This document shows positions 46,091-58,037 of a stretch of DNA of 64,000 nt, in pieces; within the stretch, counting starts at the first letter, position 1; each line of letters starts with the position of its first letter. The notes under the pieces are model-generated. The model worked only from the letters and a program-made list of their open reading frames with translations, was not told the DNA's origin and searched no databases. Made by a program: the position numbers and the translations under genes. The DNA comes from Schistocerca nitens. Lineage: Eukaryota; Arthropoda; Insecta; Orthoptera; Acrididae. The stretch spans positions 482,959,376-483,023,375 of the forward strand of contig NC_064619.1 of assembly GCF_023898315.1 (NCBI RefSeq), given 5' to 3'.

Positions 46091-47199
46091 TACAGTTAAA
46101 GAACACCCATAGCAGCACAACAGACCGTTAATCCGTTAATCGTTACTTAACGAAGTTAGCTTTCCGATAAGTGGATTAACTTTTAACCCAATGACTTACT
46201 AATATTTCTCCTCTTTGTATGTATTGTATTGTGTGTTATCAGGCGGCCTAGAAACGACGGAGAGGCTCCGTCCCCGCCGCAGTCGCAGTGGTCCACAACT
46301 CCACTACGACTACCGCAGTCCACTTCACCCCACACCGAACCCAGAGTTATTGTGCGGTTCGGCTGTTCGGCTCCCGGTGGACCCCCCCCCCCCCCCCCGC
46401 CCCAGGGAACGTCTCACACCAGACGAGTGTAACCCTTATGTTTGCGTGGTAGAGTAATGGTGGTGTAGGCGTACGTGGAGAACTTGTTTGCGCAGCAATC
46501 GCAGACATAGAGTAGCTGAGGCGGAATAAGGGGAACCAGCCGACATTCGCAGAGGCAGATGGTAAACCGCCTAAAAACCATCCTCAGACTGGCCGGCTCA
46601 GCGGACCTCGACACAAGTCCGCCGGGCGCATTCGTGCCGGGGACCAGGCGCTCCTTCCCGTCCGGAATTTCTCCCCATAGTCAGCCATATATATACCATT
46701 TAAATCTACGACTCTTTTTGATGGGAACTCTTTATAAATGTATGCTTACTACTTACAGAGGTGATGAAGAGTGAAGATAATAATGTCTTAGAAGTTTTTG
46801 TTGGTGTGGTAAACCCGAAACAAATACAATCATGAGCAACGCCACTAGACATTTCTCACACTCATACCGTGTCTCACATTTCTTCTTCCCTGCTTTGCAC
46901 ACTACACAATTTCTGGTTTTTTTTTTCTTTGGTAAGGTTGATAAGGAAACTTGGAAACGATTGCTTGTAACTCGCGGAATATCGAAAGAAATTGAGTGTG
47001 TTATAGGCCACTAAACAGATCGATTTTTCAGCTATCCAATGGTATATAAAATATCACGCCATCTATTAAAAGAGAAGAAGAAATATTCGACCCGTCGCAC
47101 AGCCTGCAATGTAGTAACGGACTCGAAACCGGTAGCGGGCTATAAGACGACTGTATAAGCCAATGCCTTACTTTCGAAAAACGTTAACAGACTCTTTAA
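46091..47199. other. No intact gene; TTAATCCGTTAATCG motif and C run
   Basis: CCGTTAATCCGTTAATCG at about 46127-46144 recurs near 47222 and, inverted, near 48810, matching the ends of the hAT-like relic. A C run lies at about 46381-46398. Other open frames are short. Confidence 0.4.
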
Positions 47200-47457
47200 C
47201 TACCGTTACATTTCTCTAAGTCCGTTAATCCGTTAATCGTTAACTGTAACCCAATATTTATAGCAAAAAATGACACCGCTCCGCCAGTAGAAATCATTTT
47301 ATGGTAAGTTTGGGTCATGTAGGTGAGTGGCTACGCCGGGGTGCACGCGCAGTTGATGTAAACAATCGAGTGCGAGCGAGAATAGCTACTATCAAATCCG
47401 ATTACTCGCTGACTCATTCCCAGGTGCAACAATACTGTGGTCGACTAATAAAGGTTC

Positions 47458-47648
47458 AAATGGCTCTGAGCACTAAGAGACTTAACTTCTTAGGTCATCA
47501 GTCCCCTAGAACTTACAACTACTTAAACGTAACAAACCTAAGGACATCACACACATCCATGCCAGAGGCAGGATTCGAACCTGCGACCGTACCGGTTGCG
47601 CGGTTCCATACTGTAGCGCCTAGAACCGCTCGGCCACGACGGCCGGCT
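47458..47648 (-). mobile_element. Common SINE, copy 11
   Basis: It is flanked by a near-perfect 14-bp duplication (ACTAATAAAGGTTC at 47444-47457, ACTAATACAGGTTC at 47649-47662). Confidence 0.92.
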
Positions 47649-48307
47649 ACTAATACAGGTTCGCAATTTATTTTAAATCATGGCATCTGATTCAAGCTCT
47701 ACAACCGATAAAAACTCGTGGGCGCATTTAAACGGTACATCAGTTTTGTATCCAAATCGGGAGAACAAATACTTTTCGATTGTAAACTGTGCTTGCCTAA
47801 AAAATGAACAGTTAGGGGTCACACTTCGAGCCCTAACAATTTAAAACAACACATAAGGAGAGCACATGAATCGGGCTATGAACAGTTTGAAGAAACCGTG
47901 TAAGCAGCGACCGGCCGGAAAAAAATTCACTCTTGGGCTTTCATATATCGACAGCGGAGCCAGTAGCAGTTATCCAGTTAAAAGAATACAATAGAGAACC
48001 ATTGCAGAGCCTTTTGGCACTGCAGCAAGTGGCACCAGTGTGTTTCAAGCTAGTGTGGACCAATACACACTAAACTTCATTGTTACGAACATAGTTCCTT
48101 TACATGTCAAATCGAAGTCATCTGAGAAGCTAATAAAAACTTTAAACCTTAAAAAAAAGTTCAGTTTTGAGCAGAATACTGGACAGACACTTCGTTGATG
48201 AGCATATTAGACCAAAGCCATATCTTATTAAGAGAAATACGCTCCAAGAATCCGGTAATATCTTATTCCCCTGTATTCTGATTCCCGATGATTCAATATT
48301 GATAACT

Positions 48308-48560
48308 GAATGATTGAAGGGCTAATTTCAATAGTGGTACAAGTCCATTACCTCCAACTTCTGCCTATAATGCTTCTGAAATTAACGATCCAAACAGACA
48401 GAAAGAAAGGTTCATCTCTAGCAAGAAGCCATATGCTTGAATATTTCTGGTATCTCAACTGCAGATTTTTGAGCGCTCATTTAACTTCAGGACTCTGTTA
48501 TCTCAAAATGAACCAAAATGGACTTGTACCACTATTGAAATAAGCCCTTCAATTATAAGA
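48308..48560. repeat. Short inverted repeat, ~38-bp arms
   Basis: ATTGAAGGGCTAATTTCAAT at 48313 is mirrored by ATTGAAATAAGCCCTTCAAT ending near 48554, with GTGGTACAAGTCCATT mirrored inside. The spacer is about 170 bp. It may be a small MITE inserted in the hAT-like relic. Confidence 0.75.
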
Positions 48561-49120
48561 CTAAATCATTAAATGATTAAACTGAGTTTTATTTATCTTC
48601 GATGTCTTACATGAACCTCCCAACTAAAAAACTTTTTATTTAAGCAACTGTAATGCGTTTGATTCATTTGTTCATTTCACTATAGTCATAACATAAAGTT
48701 TACTATTACGAGTTAACGATTAATGACTAACTCCCATAAATCTCCTATACAGTATCGCTAAAACTTTTAACGAAGTAAAAGTTTTTAATAACGGATTAAC
48801 GATTGGCGAAGTTAAACGTTTGATTAACGACGCCCAGCTACGAGAATGCCGTAGTCAACCATAGCACTAGTCACTTACTGCTTCACTAAAGCTTCTAACT
48901 GGGAACTTCAGTTGTTTCATATTTTTTAGCCTATGGCCTATTTTCTTAACTAATTTTACACGCTGCTTTGTTTGTTTACTTTCGAGCCTGCTTTGGTCTC
49001 ATCTTCACGCAACTACACATCAATGATCCCAGATGAACAAAACAGTATGGTCATCTTCCCACCGCAAAACTTCTATGTCGTCTGGCGGCTTTGCGAACAC
49101 GTGGCACTCGAAGGGAAGTA

Positions 49121-49909
49121 CAGTGTGACCCAAAAATTTGAAAATGCGCTAATTCAAGGGTTATGTAAGTAGATAGGTAATTCTTCATACAGACCTGAAA
49201 TGACATTGGGTTTTATTGAAACCAAAAACCAGTGCAGAAACCGGCCAACAGATGGAGCTGGACAGCAACACGTCAGTGACGCCGCATTAGCCGTCAGCGT
49301 GACGTCGGCGAGGTACGCCGATATGTTACAGAATCGCTTCAGACATAGCTTGACTTATAAACACCAGCTGGAAGATACGACTTTTATACAGGAGGTGCTC
49401 CACTCCATACTGCTACACGTGTGAAAGGTTTCTCGCGAACATCGTTTGGTGAGAATCGCGTGCTGGGACGCCCTTTCCGTTACGCTTGGCCTCCCGAGTT
49501 TCCAGAAGTCAATTCGTTTGATTATTGGTTGAGAGGTTACCTGAAGTTTTAAGTCTACCGCGATCGTCCGGCCTCGATAGGGATGATAAAAGACATCAGA
49601 CAGCAGTGCTGATATACTGTACGGTACTGTTCATAACAGTATCCCTCGACTGCAGATATTGTTGACGAGTGTTGGCCGACATGTTGAGCATTTGTTATAA
49701 AGAACATCGTCTTTAATAAAAATCAACTGTTTCGCTAATTATTGCTTTTATATCGTATGAAGCGCCATCTTTTGGTCATTTTGTGCACGTTTTTTGGCTT
49801 CAATAAAACCCCATGTCATTTCAAGAATTTTTCAATTTATACCTCTCTGTCTACGTTATTTCGTGAAGTACTGAATTTTCAAATGTTAACGAACTCTTGG
49901 GTCACTCTG
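49121..49909 (+). mobile_element. mariner-superfamily-like transposon with ~95-bp inverted ends
   Basis: The left end CAGTGTGACCCAAAAATTTG and right end GGGTCACTCTG are inverted, with TA outside (49119-49120 and 49910-49911). Similarity continues through GAAATGACATTGGGTTTTATT and its mirrored counterpart near 49800-49830. The interior (49480-49700) reads SFDYWLRGYLKF followed by a stop, reminiscent of the third catalytic block of IS630/mariner-type transposases. It is 789 bp and defective. Confidence 0.75.
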
Positions 49910-50067
49910 TAAAGGAAAAAATAATTGCCGCTTGTTTTCCAGTCTGAATTGCACTCTTTTTCAGTATTAGTTTCGATCTCCCTGGATCATCTTCAGATCT
50001 ATATAGTTGCGTTAGCAATCTGTCGTATGTGTTTCGGAACTACACCTCAGAATACAGTATAAGCGAT

Positions 50068-50560
50068 ATACAAGACGGCCAGAAACAATCTGAGGAGCTT
50101 GTAAGGGTGTTTCAGGATATGTTGGCTGGACTGTTGAGAAAAAAATTCGATGGGTTGCGCGTTTCCGACTTAATGGACACTGAAGTTAGCCAGCCAGGTC
50201 GTTGGACTCACAAATCAAGCGGCCCTCCAGGGACGGTGTCACCAAACGCGTTTTTCGTGTGGTTTCTTAGAACAGAGCAACAGAACGATACAAAAATTGG
50301 ACAGGGGGTGGTAGTAAGGATCGAACCCAAGCCAAAGGCTGAGCAGTCTCATGCGCTATCAACTATGATATGAGAACAATTGACACAAATTCTATCTAGC
50401 AGGAAGCTTGAATTTTCGCATGCAACGTCCTGATTAGTAACTTCAATGTTAATTAACTCACAAACGATGCAACGGATCGAAATTTTCTCTTACCAATTAT
50501 TTCTCAGCACGACTTACCCTCAAGATGCCTACAACCTTTTCAGGTTCTGACCATATGGTA
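50068..50560. mobile_element. Foldback (MITE-like) element, copy 3
   Basis: The left arm is GAAACAATCTGAGGAGCTTG through TTAATGGACACTGAAG; the right arm is AACTTCAATGTTAATTAAC through ACAACCTTTTCAGGTTC. The centre carries GGATCGAACCCAAGCCAAAG, a tRNA-like antisense segment. It is related to 22931-23393. Confidence 0.7.
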
Positions 50561-50843
50561 TAGGATATTTCAAAAATACTTGTAAAAACTTTCGGCAAAT
50601 GTTCTTGCACCAAAACAAGAAAAAATTTCTTACAAAAAATATGTTTGAAAGTCCTTCGTTCTCTAGCTATTGATGAAAGCTGACGTTAAACGGCTTTCCA
50701 GTACTCCCCAACAACTTCACTTACCCGTGACACCCGTTTGACTACTGTATCCTAGCTGGCCTTCTGTTGCTGGGAGACTTCTTTAGACTCATCAATCGTC
50801 TGTCTTCAACGTGTCCATTGTGTATATCTACAAAGGTTAGTGA

Positions 50844-51039
50844 AAAAATGGTTCAAATGGCTCTGAGCACGATGGGACTTAACTTCTAAGGTCATCAGTC
50901 CCCTAGAACTTAGAACTACTTAAACTAACCTAAGGACATCACACACATCCACGCCCGAGGCAGGATTCGAACCTGCGACCGTAGCGGTCACGCGGTTTCA
51001 GACTGTAGCGCCTAGAACCACTCGGCCACCCCGGCCGGC
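50844..51039 (-). mobile_element. Common SINE, copy 12
   Basis: AAGGTTAGTGA is duplicated at 50833-50843 and 51040-51050. One GTTTAAGTAG tail segment lacks a repeat unit compared with sister copies. Confidence 0.94.
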
Positions 51040-51714
51040 AAGGTTAGTGAGTTAACTGAAAGTGCTCCATTCAAACATGACAGGACATTCATTTTGTGAG
51101 CAGGTAGACATGATCTTTATTTACGCCCGCGCAAACGGTGAAGGACTCGCGGCTGTACGGCTGTATCAGAAGGCGTTTCCAGACCGAAGACAACCGAGCT
51201 GTGCAATCTTTGGTGCTGTATAACGTCGCGTTTTCAGGACAGATTCCGTAGCACCACAGACTACTGACCGAGGAAGAGTACGTGTTCGGTACAAGAGAGT
51301 AGAGAAGATGAACAAGTGGTCAAACTCTTAAGGTATGCATTTTACAGCTCATGTTTGCTGTACTTTTTTTCTTGTTTTGATCCCAACTACCGCCTCTGAA
51401 AGTTACGTACCGTACAATCTCAGCAACAACAGCGATACATGAATTTCTGCGACAGGTATCTGAACGATTTTCGCTTTTAATTTTTGACCCCGGCGTTTCC
51501 AGACCAGGTTCCTTTACCTCAGATTGATACATTTATCCTTCTCTATCATCGTTGATATTTTGTAACGTCATCACGAATCACTCTGTATAAATACTTTAAA
51601 TATCGATACAGCTGCTGAATTCTCTCGAGACGAATATGTCGGCTATGGGGAAGCGTAAAAGTAAAGCAGAGACGAAAGGAGACTTATTCTAGCAACGATA
51701 GGCCGCAAAAGGGA

Positions 51715-52690
51715 AAATCCACCAACATAATCGACTTTTACGAATGGCAGATTGTTATGGCCTGGCGTCTGGGCACCAACATGCCGGAAACAACGAAGCT
51801 GGTCGGCTGTTGGCGTGCTGATGACGTAAGCATCTATGGAAAGTACTCGAAGGACGGCGACGAGGTGTTGGAGTTCCAGGCCTTATCGGAAAACGTGGAG
51901 ATCGGAAGCTGGCCCGTTTTGTGAAGCAGGACAGGCGCCAAGTCTGTTGACCCAACGACGTCGTCAGTTACGATTTCGGAGGGCACGAGACCACGGATCA
52001 ATGGCAACGTATCGCCTGGGCGGATGAATCACTTTTCACATTCCACCATGTGTCCGGGCAGGACCTCTTCGAAGCAAACGTCTCCTCGAAACTAACACAA
52101 CGCCACGGACGTAGGCCAGTGCGAGCAGTATTACACTGTAGGGGATATTCACTTGGGCTTCCATGAGATCTGCGGTAGTAATGTAAGTCTCCATGATAGC
52201 TATAGACTACTTAAACTTTACTCCGTTCCATCTGCACCCCTTTATGCTCCGTAGTCTATGGCACCTTGCTGCAGAATAGCTGTCCGTGTCGCAAGGTTCA
52301 AAACTGGTTCAAATGGCTCGGAGCACTATGGGACTTAACATCTGTGCTCATCAGTCCCCTAGAACTTAGAACTACTTAAACCTAACTAACCCAAGGACAT
52401 CACACACGTCCATGCCCGAGGCAGGATTCGAACCTGCGACCGTAGCGGTCGCGTGGTTCCGGACTGAAGCGCCTAGAACCGCTCGGCCACTCCGGCCGGC
52501 TGTCGCAAGGTCAGATTGGTTTGGGGTGCTTGATAATGAACTCACGTTGGTGTCTTGGTTACCAAAATCGCCTGATATGAATCTGATAGAACACATCTCG
52601 GACGCTATCAGGGGACAGCTCCGCTCCCGGAAACCAGCGGTCAGTAATTTAAGGGATCTATCTACGTGAGCTGTGCCTAGACAGCTGGTA
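51715..52690 (+). mobile_element. Tc1-like element, family D relic
   Basis: WADESLFTFH (about 52020) corresponds to the first catalytic block (DES) of a Tc1 transposase. LPKSPDMNLIEHISDAIRGQLR (52560-52625) is the third block with its glutamate. The region between is disrupted by stops and by the SINE at 52298-52500. Terminal repeats were not found, so the boundaries are those of recognisable coding similarity. Confidence 0.72.
52298..52500 (-). mobile_element. Common SINE, copy 13
   Basis: TGTCGCAAGGT is duplicated at 52287-52297 and 52501-52511. It disrupts the family D Tc1 between its catalytic blocks. Confidence 0.94.
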
Positions 52691-52699
52691 CCACTGATC

Positions 52700-53315
52700 T
52701 GCACGAATCTACTAAGGACTTGTATAATCTGTGCCACTCTGAATCGCTGCTGTTTTTCATTAGAAAGACGTACCAACATCCAGCTATGCAGATGAACATA
52801 GTATTTTGGCATATGAGTGAAGCTATGGAGAATGTATTTAGTAATGAGACAATTAAGACTCTCAAGAGTTCCCGAGGTGGTAATTAACTTACAAGTTACA
52901 ATTTGGGTGGCAACGAATGTACAGTGACAGGCTACTAACAATTATTCGAGACGACTGCGCAAGATTTGTTAACATTTCGCAGCAGAGTTTTCTAGTAAAC
53001 CACCTCCCCCCCCCCCCCAACCCCTTTGTGTTGCTAGACACAGGGGTACTATTTTAATTGATGATATTGGCCACTCGTTATAATCTCCAGTCAGTCGGGA
53101 ACAGCCGACACTCTCTACGGCTGGGTATGCTGTCCTCGGCCTTCAGAGGTTTCGGTAGACAGTGGCTATCACCTGGCTGCCCGTGACCCTCCTTGATCAA
53201 CTAGCTACGCGTCTGCACGACTCATTTCCCGTACACAGCTTTCGGTAGTCTGCTGAACTCATAAATAAGAAGGATCTAATGTTCATTGAATACATGTATG
53301 TATCCATGTCCAAAA
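52700..53315. other. No gene recognised; C run at about 53006-53018
   Basis: Short open frames only. Confidence 0.4.
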
Positions 53316-53328
53316 CAACAGTGTCTGC

Positions 53329-53529
53329 GCCAGCCGGAGTGGCTTAGCGGTTCTAGGCGCTACAGTCTGGAACCGAGCGACCGCTACGGTCGCAGGTTCG
53401 AATCCTACCTCGGGCATGGATGTGTGTGATGTCCTTAGGTTAGTTAGGTTTAAGTAGTTCTAAGTTCTAGGTGACTGATGACCTCAGAAGTTAAGTCGCA
53501 TAGTGATCAGAGCCATTTGAACCATTTTT
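53329..53529 (+). mobile_element. Common SINE, copy 14
   Basis: CAACAGTGTCTGC is duplicated perfectly at 53316-53328 and 53530-53542. Confidence 0.95.
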
Positions 53530-53646
53530 CAACAGTGTCTGCTTATTGTGCAGGATAAATACAAACATCAAAAGAAGTACACACTGTCTTTGGTAAGAAG
53601 TGAATGTCCCTAACCGTATCCATTTGCTAACTGCGTGGTGTCCTGT

Positions 53647-53840
53647 TCAAAAAATGGTTCAAATGGCTCTGAGCACTATGGGACTCAACTGCTGTGGTCA
53701 TAAGTCCCCTAGAACTTAGAACTACTTAAACCTAACTAACCTAAGGACAGCACATAACACCCAGCCATCACGAGGCAGAGAAAATCCCTGACCCCGCCGG
53801 GAATCGAACCCGGGAACCCGGGCGTGGGAAGCGAGAACGC
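53647..53840 (-). mobile_element. Mosaic SINE with alternative tRNA head, 5'-truncated
   Basis: The tail is that of the common family, but the head is CCGCCGGGAATCGAACCCGG, as in 8272-8491. TGGTGTCCTGT is duplicated at 53636-53646 and 53841-53851. The head stops after GTGGGAAGCGAGAACGC, so the A-box is missing. Confidence 0.93.
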
Positions 53841-54130
53841 TGGTGTCCTGTATAACAGTTTCTGAGGGAAAGAAGAAACGATGATTAGTGTTCACTTTCC
53901 CGTAGACGTCAAGTTTATTGGAGTTCACGCTCATTCTGAAGCTCCCGGGATGTGACATCGACCAATGTCCTTTTTTTTATATGAACCATCTTGACATTTA
54001 CTTCGACTTGTGTAATGCTAAACACTTGTTCCTTCCAAAAGACTATGCTTTCCTCTCAGATGCGGGGCATTTTACGACTGTTCACCTCTCCAGAGTGGTA
54101 AACCTTCGGGGAAAAAGAGTTGTTATCTAT

Positions 54131-54231
54131 GCCTCTTCGACGCGCATGTGACCGAAGTGTCGTCTAATCGAAAGACTTGCACCCGGCGAACGGTCTACCC
54201 GACGGGAGGCTCTAGTCACAAAACATTTTAT
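54131..54231 (+). mobile_element. Second-family SINE 3' fragment
   Basis: GACTTGCACCCGGCGAACGG and CTACCCGACGGGAGGC are the reverse complement of the block at the window's right end (63915-63960). Confidence 0.65.
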
Positions 54232-57200
54232 TTACCTATGCCTCTACGATATAAGAGATTCAGCAACTTTCATAAGCGTTTCGAGAGGCCATTCATCATT
54301 ACAGAGAGCGCACATCTGACGATTAGTTTTATGACCCTAGTTCCCAGCTATATTCTATAACACTGCGTACTGTCTACCTTGTTGATACAGTGTGCCGGCT
54401 GAATGATATCACTCCATTCGTGGGCACCTGACTATACATGTTTGGTACTGCATCACGTGCCCTGTGAACGAGCCGTCCTCATTCCCACTGTAGACAGTTA
54501 GTCGCAATGTTGTGGATGACCAGTGTATACGACAATGGGGCCCCTCTTCCCTGTTTCTATTAGGTCCGCAGTGAATGGACGGCGAATCGCAAAATGAACT
54601 TCCGCTCCATTGAACTATATTTCCGGTTCCGCCCATGTGAACCACCTGTTTCTGTTCCACGTAATTTTTTTACACTTTTTCTTTATTTAGGTTCACCAGA
54701 GGCTAATGTGTGCAGTTGCCGATAAATAACACTCTTTTCCTAAATTTCAACTCTGCTCCTTCTATATTTACTGCTTGTGGCAGCAATGAAAGCAGTGAGT
54801 TTCATTATCTCTTCAATGCTAATTTTCTGATCTCCCAGATACTCAACTCTTGCCATCAAAACAGGAACTTCCACAGGGGTAATACTTCTCTGCGTAGCCT
54901 ACTGAAGGTCCCTTTAAGCTTCATTCCAGTGTACCTCGCATCCCACGTGTTCTAAACGCATTAAGATTGGAGGCAGCTGCGCTTTTCCGTCCGCAACCAA
55001 CAAGCTAATTGACGGCGGCACTCTTCTACTAACTACACTTCTCTGCTTAGTGGTACTGTTGGTTGGGCATTTTGTTACTATAATTTCCATAATAAAGCTG
55101 TGGAAAATTCGTACTGAAGTACGGAAAAGTCCACCAATGTTTCGATTATACCTGTGGCGCTAATTCTGCATGAACCGGAAAACTCTTAATGTCCACTATA
55201 CTGAGTGACATGCGGTCTCTGGTAGTGCAGGGAATGTTTTTACTTGAAGTAAGCTGCTAAGATGGGTGAATTATAACGTACTCCAGCGATATCTCAAGCC
55301 ACAAGCGATAAATCTAAATATACTCCCTTCTTTGAAATCCTGTCCAGATAGCTCACGTATTTTTTTCATCTCTCTTTTCACCAGGTAGAGGCGATTCCCC
55401 ATTATTTCTCCTCCTGTGCCAAGAGTAACACGCACTCTCAGCGTTCCATTTTATTGTATATTACCGCAACTTTGTGTTCCTCCGCAATTACCAGAGACTG
55501 ACAATACGCTACAGTTGTAAGGTTCTTTTATATAACACACGACCGGTTCCGGGCTCTTATGCGCCCATCTTCAGGTGTCGTAACTTGCTGCTACGACCCC
55601 GAGCGCCGCGGTAGACGAGGACAAGACGTTGTGTATTACCAACGAGCGCATAGCATGGAGTCTTCCACAATTGTTGGCCTTTACGGTTAATTTTAGTATC
55701 GCGGAAGTCTTCTCCTTAAGATTTAGAACAGGACTGCTGTGGACTACAAGTACTGGCCATTTGTTCTTGCTTGATAATCCTTGACCACGGTCTGTCACGA
55801 ACTTTCTAGTTCTCATGCAACGTTTCTGTTGCCCTTCCTTTTCAATTGTACCAGAACACCAAAGAGACGGAATTAACAGTGAAGATGATGTGAAAACTGT
55901 TTTGACGTGACTGTCACATATCTACATGGGATACAGCTTCATTTCCTGTCACTATTTCGTGGCTATTTGTTAACTTTTCTAGTCATTTGGGCCTGGGAGG
56001 AAAGCTTGGCGTTTTTACCGATAGACAGGTGCACTCCTAGTGTGGTCTCAGTTCCTGTTTGTTGCCAGGAGGCGGTCGTGAGTCTCATTAGAACGGAGTG
56101 AGGATCCCTCGGGAGCTGGGCAGCTTTTGCGGAAGTTGGACTGCAACCTGCTCCATGTTTTTGTTAGCAAAGCCGACGTCTGCCCTTGCTCAGGCCAGAG
56201 GATGCCGTGCTGCCACTGCTGTCTCATCAAAGGACAGGCTGCCTGATCGACGTAGAAAAGTAAGTTAATTTCGATCAAAAATTTTGGTGTATCCCATCGA
56301 ATGAATTGCTGCAGCCACAGTGATTGGCGCAAAGAGACAAATCGAGGAGACACTCTACCGGAGGAGTACCAACCTTGTAACTGTTAGTCTGCATTTTGTA
56401 TGCCATAGTGGTAAGTTTCTGTTGCGTTCCCTTTTTCTTCATTTTTTTTCATAACTTGGGAAATTTCTGCTGCGTTCCATTTTTTCATTATTCTTCATAA
56501 CTTACGCGGCATTCTAATTCGTCACACTGGCACGACCATTGTGTCATTCCTCCATGGTGACTTTCTTTTCTCAGTGTGCAGTTGAGAATTTTGAACGAAT
56601 ATTCTGGGCGATCGTCTCTGGACCGCCATCTGGTGCTGATCAACGCACGCTAGCTGATTTTTCGGGAAATATAAGTGTCACAATTGCGGTAGTGCGATTC
56701 ACACTCTGAACAACTTGCTACTTACTTATTCTGTCAATTAAGCAACTTTTGTTCCTCAGTTGGTTATAACTTGTATGTTGTATGCTTAACTATGAATCCG
56801 CAAGCTGCAGAGATGAGATCCTGTTGTGTTTTCTCCGTATACTCTTTAATATAATTTGTTACATCCCCACAGCGTTAGCGCCATTTTGTAATTTCATTTG
56901 AACTTTTGAAGAAGTTACCTTGTTAATTTCATGTGGATTATCTTAATCATTAAAAGCGAATAAATATCCATTACTCTCACTCTTGGCTTACATTTCAAGA
57001 TCCTTTGCTGTCCTATAGTTTCTCCATGCTTATGTGAATCACAAATAAAAAGTATAATCTTCTGTACTCCTGGGGTGTAGAGCTCGCTGTGACGGTGTTC
57101 TCGTTGTGCACAGTTGTCCAGATCAACGATTACTTACATAAAAATTCAGACACGGGAACGAGAATTGCACTCTCTCTTCTCGTATTATTATAGATTTGTT

Positions 57201-58037
57201 TATTGACCAGAGAGTGCAGTTTCGATTTCCCTTTGGTCTATAGTTGGGCTTTGTATTGTTTCATGGTATTATAGCTAACGAACTTCAAATCAGGGACCAC
57301 AGCTTTCACTGTGCGAAAACAGTATTAACACTCAGAAGATATAAAGTTTTAGGAGAAAATGTCGTAATCGGAAAAATATCTCGATGCAGGCTGAGACAAG
57401 AAAATTTCATATTACTTGTAAAACAGGACTAGTAGGTCCATATGCAGACAGTAATTATTATAAGGGTACTGACAGGATATATTGTGAGCTTTCCGGTCCC
57501 CTATCAACAGTCGCTTGCAGAGAACTAAATTATTGGCTGACTAGTTCTCAATAAACATCTTCATATTGAGTTTACAGCTCGGTATTTTACGAACGAACTG
57601 AACAATGAGCGCTGTGTAGCTCGCACGAGTGGGTCCTTTGTCATGAAACCTCTTATCTCCTCCTTGACCTACATTCTTCGCAATATTGACATTATCTCAG
57701 CTATCTTGTTGGCCATGTGTATAGTTGCCGTCTTATCTCAGGAAGGATTTAAGAATTCTGCTAAACAGCTTGCGAGGAGACGTAATGTGAGTAGCTTCCC
57801 TTGGACAGAAGAAACTACTATCTATTTACATCCAAAAACTAGGAGGATTCCCGTGTGCTTCTACACGAAGTGCACTATAAGTTGGTCTCTTTGTTATTAG
57901 AATTCATTTTATCTTGCAGGCCGTTACTTACCTAAAAGACAATGCGAAAGAGAAAGTTTATGGATCAAACAATGAGGAGTCGGAAGAGCAATGATGTTTT
58001 AAACCGCATGTGCTGCATAATGTAACACCATTATAGA
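54232..58037. other. Long stretch without recognisable genes
   Basis: About 3.8 kb holds only short open frames. An 83-codon minus-strand frame (54409-54660) and one of 101 codons (56048-56353) have no motif I can name. A degenerate hammerhead-like motif is at 55541-55574. It could be intron or intergenic DNA. Confidence 0.4.

Larger units (their letters stand above)
47200..48845 (+). mobile_element. hAT-like DNA transposon relic
   Basis: A BED-type zinc finger is readable after ATG 47680: DCKLCLP (C-x2-C, about 47780) and NLKQHIRRAHESG (H-x4-H, about 47840), with small frame breaks. TTAATCCGTTAATCGTTAAC near the left and its inverted relatives near 48720-48840 suggest subterminal repeats. 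The rest of the transposase is unrecognisable. A SINE (47458-47648) lies in the leader. Confidence 0.5.

Noticed and set aside
45644..46131. Overlapping 158-160-codon frames on opposite strands
   Set aside because: Mirror-image ORFs in a GC-rich block are a composition effect.
49970..49996. Another hammerhead-like site (CTGAAGA...GATCGAAAC on minus)
   Set aside because: The segment after GAAAC (TAATAC) cannot form the short stem III shared by the others, so I left it out of the list.
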